In this document: piece by piece, positions 6,613 to 9,269 of the stretch
Position numbering within the stretch: the first letter of the stretch is position 1
How the letters are laid out: each line of letters begins with the position of its first letter
Source of the DNA: Eubacteriales bacterium
Lineage (GTDB): Bacteria; Bacillota; Clostridia; Christensenellales; CAG-138
Assembly (NCBI GenBank): GCA_028703645.1
Contig: JAQVML010000032.1
Location: 1-9,269 of the forward strand
DNA: 9,269 nucleotides
Reading direction: 5' to 3'
Position numbers and translations under genes: made by a program
The notes under the pieces: generated by a model
Told to the model about the DNA's origin: nothing
What the model saw: only the letters and a program-made list of their open reading frames with translations
Databases searched by the model: none

Positions 6613-8301
6613 TTACGGCGCTGTCTCAACCGCGACAATGCGCCCCTGTCCATGCGGGTCTGCATAGTCCGCGCCGACCACGCCGCCCAGCCCGTCCACG
6701 ATGTAGTTGATGAGCACCTGGTTGTCGATCATGATCGAATCCAGCAGGAATTTGTTGTCCTGGAACATGGTGTAGCCATCTCCCGCATTCTTGAGCAGGT
6801 AGTTATGGCACGCCAGCGTATACGTCTTGGTCAGATCGAGCGGTTCGCCGCCAACCATCACGTTTTTCACGCGATACTCACCGGCCACGCTGACAAACAT
6901 GTTATTTTCGTCCACCTTGACGGACGACGGGACATAGGTGTGGATTTCATACGTAAGGCCGGAGACCTGCAGGAATCCGCCGTTCTCCTCCGGCGTTGCA
7001 CGCGCGCCCATCTCCAGCGCATCCAGAATTTCCTGTCCGGTGGCTTCTACCATGCAAAGCTCGTTTCCAAACGGATGTACCTTGATGATCTGGCCGTAGG
7101 TGATGTCTCCCTTCGGAATATCCGTGCGCACGCCGCCGCCATTGACAAACGCGATGTCCGCGCCGGAGATGTAGCGGTAAGCATCCGCGCACAGGTCGCC
7201 AAGGTTCGTCTCGCTGTTTCGCACAATGCGTACGGCGGGATCGGTACCCGGTTCGAAGATCGTCAGGTCGACATCCGTCTTTGCGACCACTTCGTTGAGC
7301 AGCTCTTCAAACTGCGCCTGAATCGTGGCGATATAGGCTTCCGTGTCCGCGTCCTTCTCCGCATAATCCTTGACCAGCCCGGTGGAGATGCTGCCATCCT
7401 TCGTAATGTAAAGGAGTCCCACCGCTTCGAGCTTGGTTCCTGTCTGCGACAAGAGCACGCGCTCACCATCGAGGTTTTTCACCCGCTCGCATTCCACCGT
7501 GCTGTGCGAATGCCCATCGATCACCACATCGATCCCACGCGTGTTCTCGATGAGTTCGCTCGATGTATACGGCGATGTTGACGCGTCGATTCCAAGGTGC
7601 GTCAGCGCAATGACGTAGTCCGCCCCGTCGGCAGTTGCCGCATCCACCGCGGCCTGAATCACCGCATAAAACGCGTCAACGCCGTCTTTTTGGCTAAAGT
7701 CGTAAATGAAGTTGCCGTTTGCGTCCTGAAAGAACGTCGGCGTAGAGGTGGAGATCGTCATCGGCGTGCTAACGCCAACAAACGCTACCTTGATTCCGTT
7801 GAAGGTAAGCATCGCATACGGGTCAAGCACGGTCTTTCCCGTGGTGCTGTCCATGAAGTTTGCCGAAATGATCGGGAATTTTGCCATATCCCGCAATTCA
7901 AAGAAGCGATCCATGCCATAATCGAACTCGTGGTTGCCCGGCGTCATAACGTCGTATCCCACCTCGTTCATGATGTCGATGATATAGCTGCCTTTCGAGA
8001 GCGTGCCGATCGCGTCGCCCTGAACGGCGTCGCCCGCGTCGACAAGCGCAACATAGCAGCCGTCTTCTACCAATTGATTCTTCAGCGCGGCAACCCCGGC
8101 ATAGCCAATTGCGCTATCCACCGCGCAGTGTACGTCGTTGGTGTAAAGAATTGCAAGGTCTTTGTCCAGTGCGGGTTCGGGAGTCAGTTCTGGCGTTGCG
8201 GTCGCTACTGCGACGGCAGGTTCTTCTGTTTTTGCTTTACAGGCAAAGGAAAGAGCGAGTAAGAGCACCAGCAGGAACACAGTCAGCTTACGAAGCTTCA
8301 T
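6613..8301 (-). CDS. Secreted 5'-nucleotidase / metallophosphatase lipoprotein (UshA family)
   Basis: A 562-residue exported enzyme that dephosphorylates extracellular nucleotides (possibly also 2',3'-cyclic nucleotides or UDP-sugars) to nucleosides. The signal peptide ends in LSFAC; Cys21 should be lipidated, though Ser at -3 and Phe at -2 make the lipobox weak. A Thr/Pro/Glu/Ala linker covers 24-45. The N-terminal metallophosphatase domain carries the di-metal motifs TNDVH (54-58), VDAGDAVQG (87-95), GNHEFD (122-127), THLG (234-237) and GHSH (263-266). The C-terminal 5'-nucleotidase domain (about 335-530) has NLGDLCADA (366-374), NGGGVR (387-392), HPFGN (409-413) and GDGY (507-510), the expected substrate-pocket elements. 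Full length, with no cell-wall anchor motif seen. It converges on the tdk gene pair and would feed the importer. Confidence 0.93.
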   Translation of the reverse strand: MKLRKLTVFLLVLLLALSFACKAKTEEPAVAVATATPELTPEPALDKDLAILYTNDVHCAVDSAIGYAGVAALKNQLVEDGCYVALVDAGDAVQGDAIGTLSKGSYIIDIMNEVGYDVMTPGNHEFDYGMDRFFELRDMAKFPIISANFMDSTTGKTVLDPYAMLTFNGIKVAFVGVSTPMTISTSTPTFFQDANGNFIYDFSQKDGVDAFYAVIQAAVDAATADGADYVIALTHLGIDASTSPYTSSELIENTRGIDVVIDGHSHSTVECERVKNLDGERVLLSQTGTKLEAVGLLYITKDGSISTGLVKDYAEKDADTEAYIATIQAQFEELLNEVVAKTDVDLTIFEPGTDPAVRIVRNSETNLGDLCADAYRYISGADIAFVNGGGVRTDIPKGDITYGQIIKVHPFGNELCMVEATGQEILDALEMGARATPEENGGFLQVSGLTYEIHTYVPSSVKVDENNMFVSVAGEYRVKNVMVGGEPLDLTKTYTLACHNYLLKNAGDGYTMFQDNKFLLDSIMIDNQVLINYIVDGLGGVVGADYADPHGQGRIVAVETAP

Positions 8302-8309
8302 CAAAAATT

Positions 8310-8315
8310 CCTCCT
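8310..8315 (-). promoter_or_regulatory. Ribosome binding site deciding the 5'-nucleotidase start
   Basis: On the minus strand AGGAGG lies 8 bases before ATG (8301-8299) and 5 bases before an in-frame TTG (8304-8302). ATG with the usual spacing is preferred, giving 562 residues. The TTG start would add a single residue. Confidence 0.75.
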
Positions 8316-8354
8316 TATCCTTGTGTTGTTGCCGCGGGCGATTGCCACTGCTTC

Positions 8355-8393
8355 GGCACGAACAGCGACAGGTGTCTATCGCATGCGCGTGCC
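8355..8393 (-). other. Structured leader of the 5'-nucleotidase mRNA
   Basis: On the minus strand GGCACG (8393-8388) can pair with CGTGCC (8360-8355). Inside it, GCGA and TCGC (8382-8379 with 8368-8365) form a smaller stem that also contains the near-palindrome GACACCTGTC (8376-8367). The hairpin would lie in the approximately 100-base untranslated leader. It matches no riboswitch I recognise. It may be a cis-regulatory fold or chance. Confidence 0.3.
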
Positions 8394-8407
8394 TTCATCT
8401 AGTTTTT

Positions 8408-8429
8408 ACTATACCATTTTTTATACCAT
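8408..8429 (-). promoter_or_regulatory. Tandem extended -10 promoter elements of the 5'-nucleotidase gene
   Basis: On the minus strand TGGTATAAA (8428-8420) and TGGTATAGT (8416-8408) are both TGn-extended -10 elements. They lie within a 12-base-period direct repeat: TATACCAT on the plus strand at 8410-8417 and 8422-8429. A weak -35, TTAAGT (8448-8443), is 17 bases from the first. Starts near 8412 or 8400 would give leaders of about 100 bases. Confidence 0.5.
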
Positions 8430-8552
8430 CTGAGAGCATGCAACTTAATTGTACTGAAAATATATCTTCGCAGCGTTATAGACTCCATTTCATTTCGGTT
8501 TCTTTCTTTTCGCGTTAAAAACTCGGCTTTATGGATAATCTGGCAAAACGGA

Positions 8553-8582
8553 TTGAGATCGTTACTCGTTGTCCTGTATAAT
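8553..8582 (+). promoter_or_regulatory. Strong sigma-A promoter of the glycosyltransferase gene
   Basis: TTGAGA (8553-8558) and TATAAT (8577-8582) match 11 of 12 consensus positions with an 18-base spacer. The start site should be near 8589, giving a leader of about 60 bases. The rest of the 8302-8650 gap, between the divergent promoters (8430-8552), holds no gene I can support, only an AT-rich and pyrimidine-rich stretch. Confidence 0.75.
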
Positions 8583-8612
8583 AACTACGTTCCAAAATAC
8601 TGAACACTGCAA

Positions 8613-8647
8613 AAACACGTATCGCTTGATTGCGATGAAAGGTGTTT
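8613..8647 (+). promoter_or_regulatory. Leader hairpin covering the glycosyltransferase ribosome binding site
   Basis: AAACAC (8613-8618) can pair with GTGTTT (8642-8647), and ATCGC (8621-8625) with GCGAT (8632-8636) around a TTGATT loop. The ribosome binding site GAAAGGTG (8637-8644) falls in the asymmetric internal loop and right arm, three bases before the start codon. This may limit translation until the fold opens. It is a paper fold only; no energy was calculated. Confidence 0.4.
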
Positions 8648-8650
8648 GCC

Positions 8651-9269
8651 ATGACTAACGCAGCCAATCAAAAGATAGCCCTCCACCTGACCGACTACGG
8701 CGCGCCGTACGCGGGCAACTTTATCGCGTCCCTTTCCGCGTTGGAGCGGCTTTTGACCGATCGCGGCGGAAAAATGGTCTACGTGCTGCCGCCGCGCGCG
8801 AGTAAGCGCGCATGGGCGCAAGATTTTTCGCTCTCGCACAACGTGCGGATTCTGAAAACGGGTGGCTTCTTTTCATACTATCGCCAAGTGCGAATGCTGC
8901 TGAAGGAAACAAATGCGACGCTTTTGCACGAGCACTTCATCCATTTTGATCAAAAGATTGCAGCCTTACTCGCAAGCAAGACCTGCGGTCATCGGGTCAA
9001 GACCGTGCTGCATCTGCATAACCACATCGAGCTGCCGAAAAACCCGCTCCTGCGGCTGCCGCACATGCTGTATTTTCGCTCGGTTTCGCGCTTTGTCTGC
9101 TGCAGCGAGTCGGTAGCAAATCATCTCATTGCAGACGGTGTGCCGAAAGAACGTGTTCGCGTCGCGGAAAACGCCATCGCGTTTGAGCGGCTTGATCATT
9201 ACGACGCCTCTGTTCGGGAGTCGTTATCGTTGCCAAACAACGCGAAGCTCGCGCTCATGTTCGGCTATA
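8651..9269 (+). CDS. Glycosyltransferase, family 4-like (partial, cut by the window end)
   Basis: An open frame of 206 codons from ATG 8651 runs off the right edge, so the C-terminal half is missing. The start is supported by GAAAGGTG ending six bases upstream and by a strong promoter. The visible part resembles the N-terminal Rossmann domain of GT-B glycosyltransferases: IALHLTDYGAPYAGNFIASL (9-28, a first strand and Gly-containing loop), VLHLHNHIELP (119-129), and FVCCSESVANHLIADGVP (148-165) followed by VRVAENAI, the usual pattern of a Ser/Glu-containing helix and the Asn-Ala/Gly-Ile turn in GT4 enzymes. The nucleotide-sugar-binding ExxxxxxxE region would lie in the missing half. The acceptor is unknown; polysaccharide or cell-surface glycan synthesis is the usual role. 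It has no visible link to the nucleoside genes. Confidence 0.75.
   Translation, partial: MTNAANQKIALHLTDYGAPYAGNFIASLSALERLLTDRGGKMVYVLPPRASKRAWAQDFSLSHNVRILKTGGFFSYYRQVRMLLKETNATLLHEHFIHFDQKIAALLASKTCGHRVKTVLHLHNHIELPKNPLLRLPHMLYFRSVSRFVCCSESVANHLIADGVPKERVRVAENAIAFERLDHYDASVRESLSLPNNAKLALMFGY

Noticed and set aside
6610..7581. Plus-strand open frame of 323 codons
   Set aside because: It is antisense to the conserved C-terminal domain of the 5'-nucleotidase and would begin beyond the tdk-side terminator. Its composition, rich in Arg, His, Asp and Val, is typical of an antisense shadow.
1..9269. Mobile element, CRISPR array, tRNA or toxin-antitoxin pair
   Set aside because: No transposase or integrase motifs, spaced repeats, cloverleaf sequences or small two-gene modules were seen on either strand.

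Overview
The window looks like chromosome from a Gram-positive, low-to-mid GC Firmicute, probably a member of the Clostridia. The grounds are two lipoproteins with N-terminal lipoboxes, strong GGAGG-type ribosome binding sites, sigma-A type promoters, a BmpA/Nup-type nucleoside ABC transporter and a type II thymidine kinase of the style seen in Firmicutes. Base composition looks slightly above 50% GC but was not counted. I cannot name a genus.

Layout from left to right. Positions 1-171 form a divergent promoter region: a near-consensus promoter points left out of the window (4-32), and an extended -10 promoter (91-119) points right. Next come a BMP-family nucleoside-binding lipoprotein (172-1317) with a strong intrinsic terminator (1356-1380), then a tight three-gene block: a double-domain ABC ATPase (1581-3182), permease 1 (3184-4395) and permease 2 (4392-5378). 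A palindrome and a terminator-like hairpin follow (5396-5440). Then come thymidine kinase (5509-6141) and, 9 bases later, a small protein of the nucleoside 2-deoxyribosyltransferase superfamily (6151-6549). A bidirectional terminator (6563-6592) separates these from a convergent secreted 5'-nucleotidase lipoprotein on the minus strand (6613-8301). A 349-base divergent intergenic region (8302-8650) carries promoters for both flanking genes. The last gene, a GT4-like glycosyltransferase starting at 8651, is cut by the window edge.

Read together, positions 172-8301 form a nucleoside-scavenging locus. The anchored 5'-nucleotidase would strip phosphate from extracellular nucleotides. The BMP lipoprotein would capture the nucleosides and the ATPase/permease complex would import them. 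Thymidine kinase would trap thymidine as dTMP, and the deoxyribosyltransferase-like protein would exchange or remove bases. The individual families are well known. The grouping, and several regulatory structures around it, are the points of interest. I see no mobile element, CRISPR array, tRNA, rRNA or clearly undescribed system here. The glycosyltransferase appears unrelated to the salvage genes.
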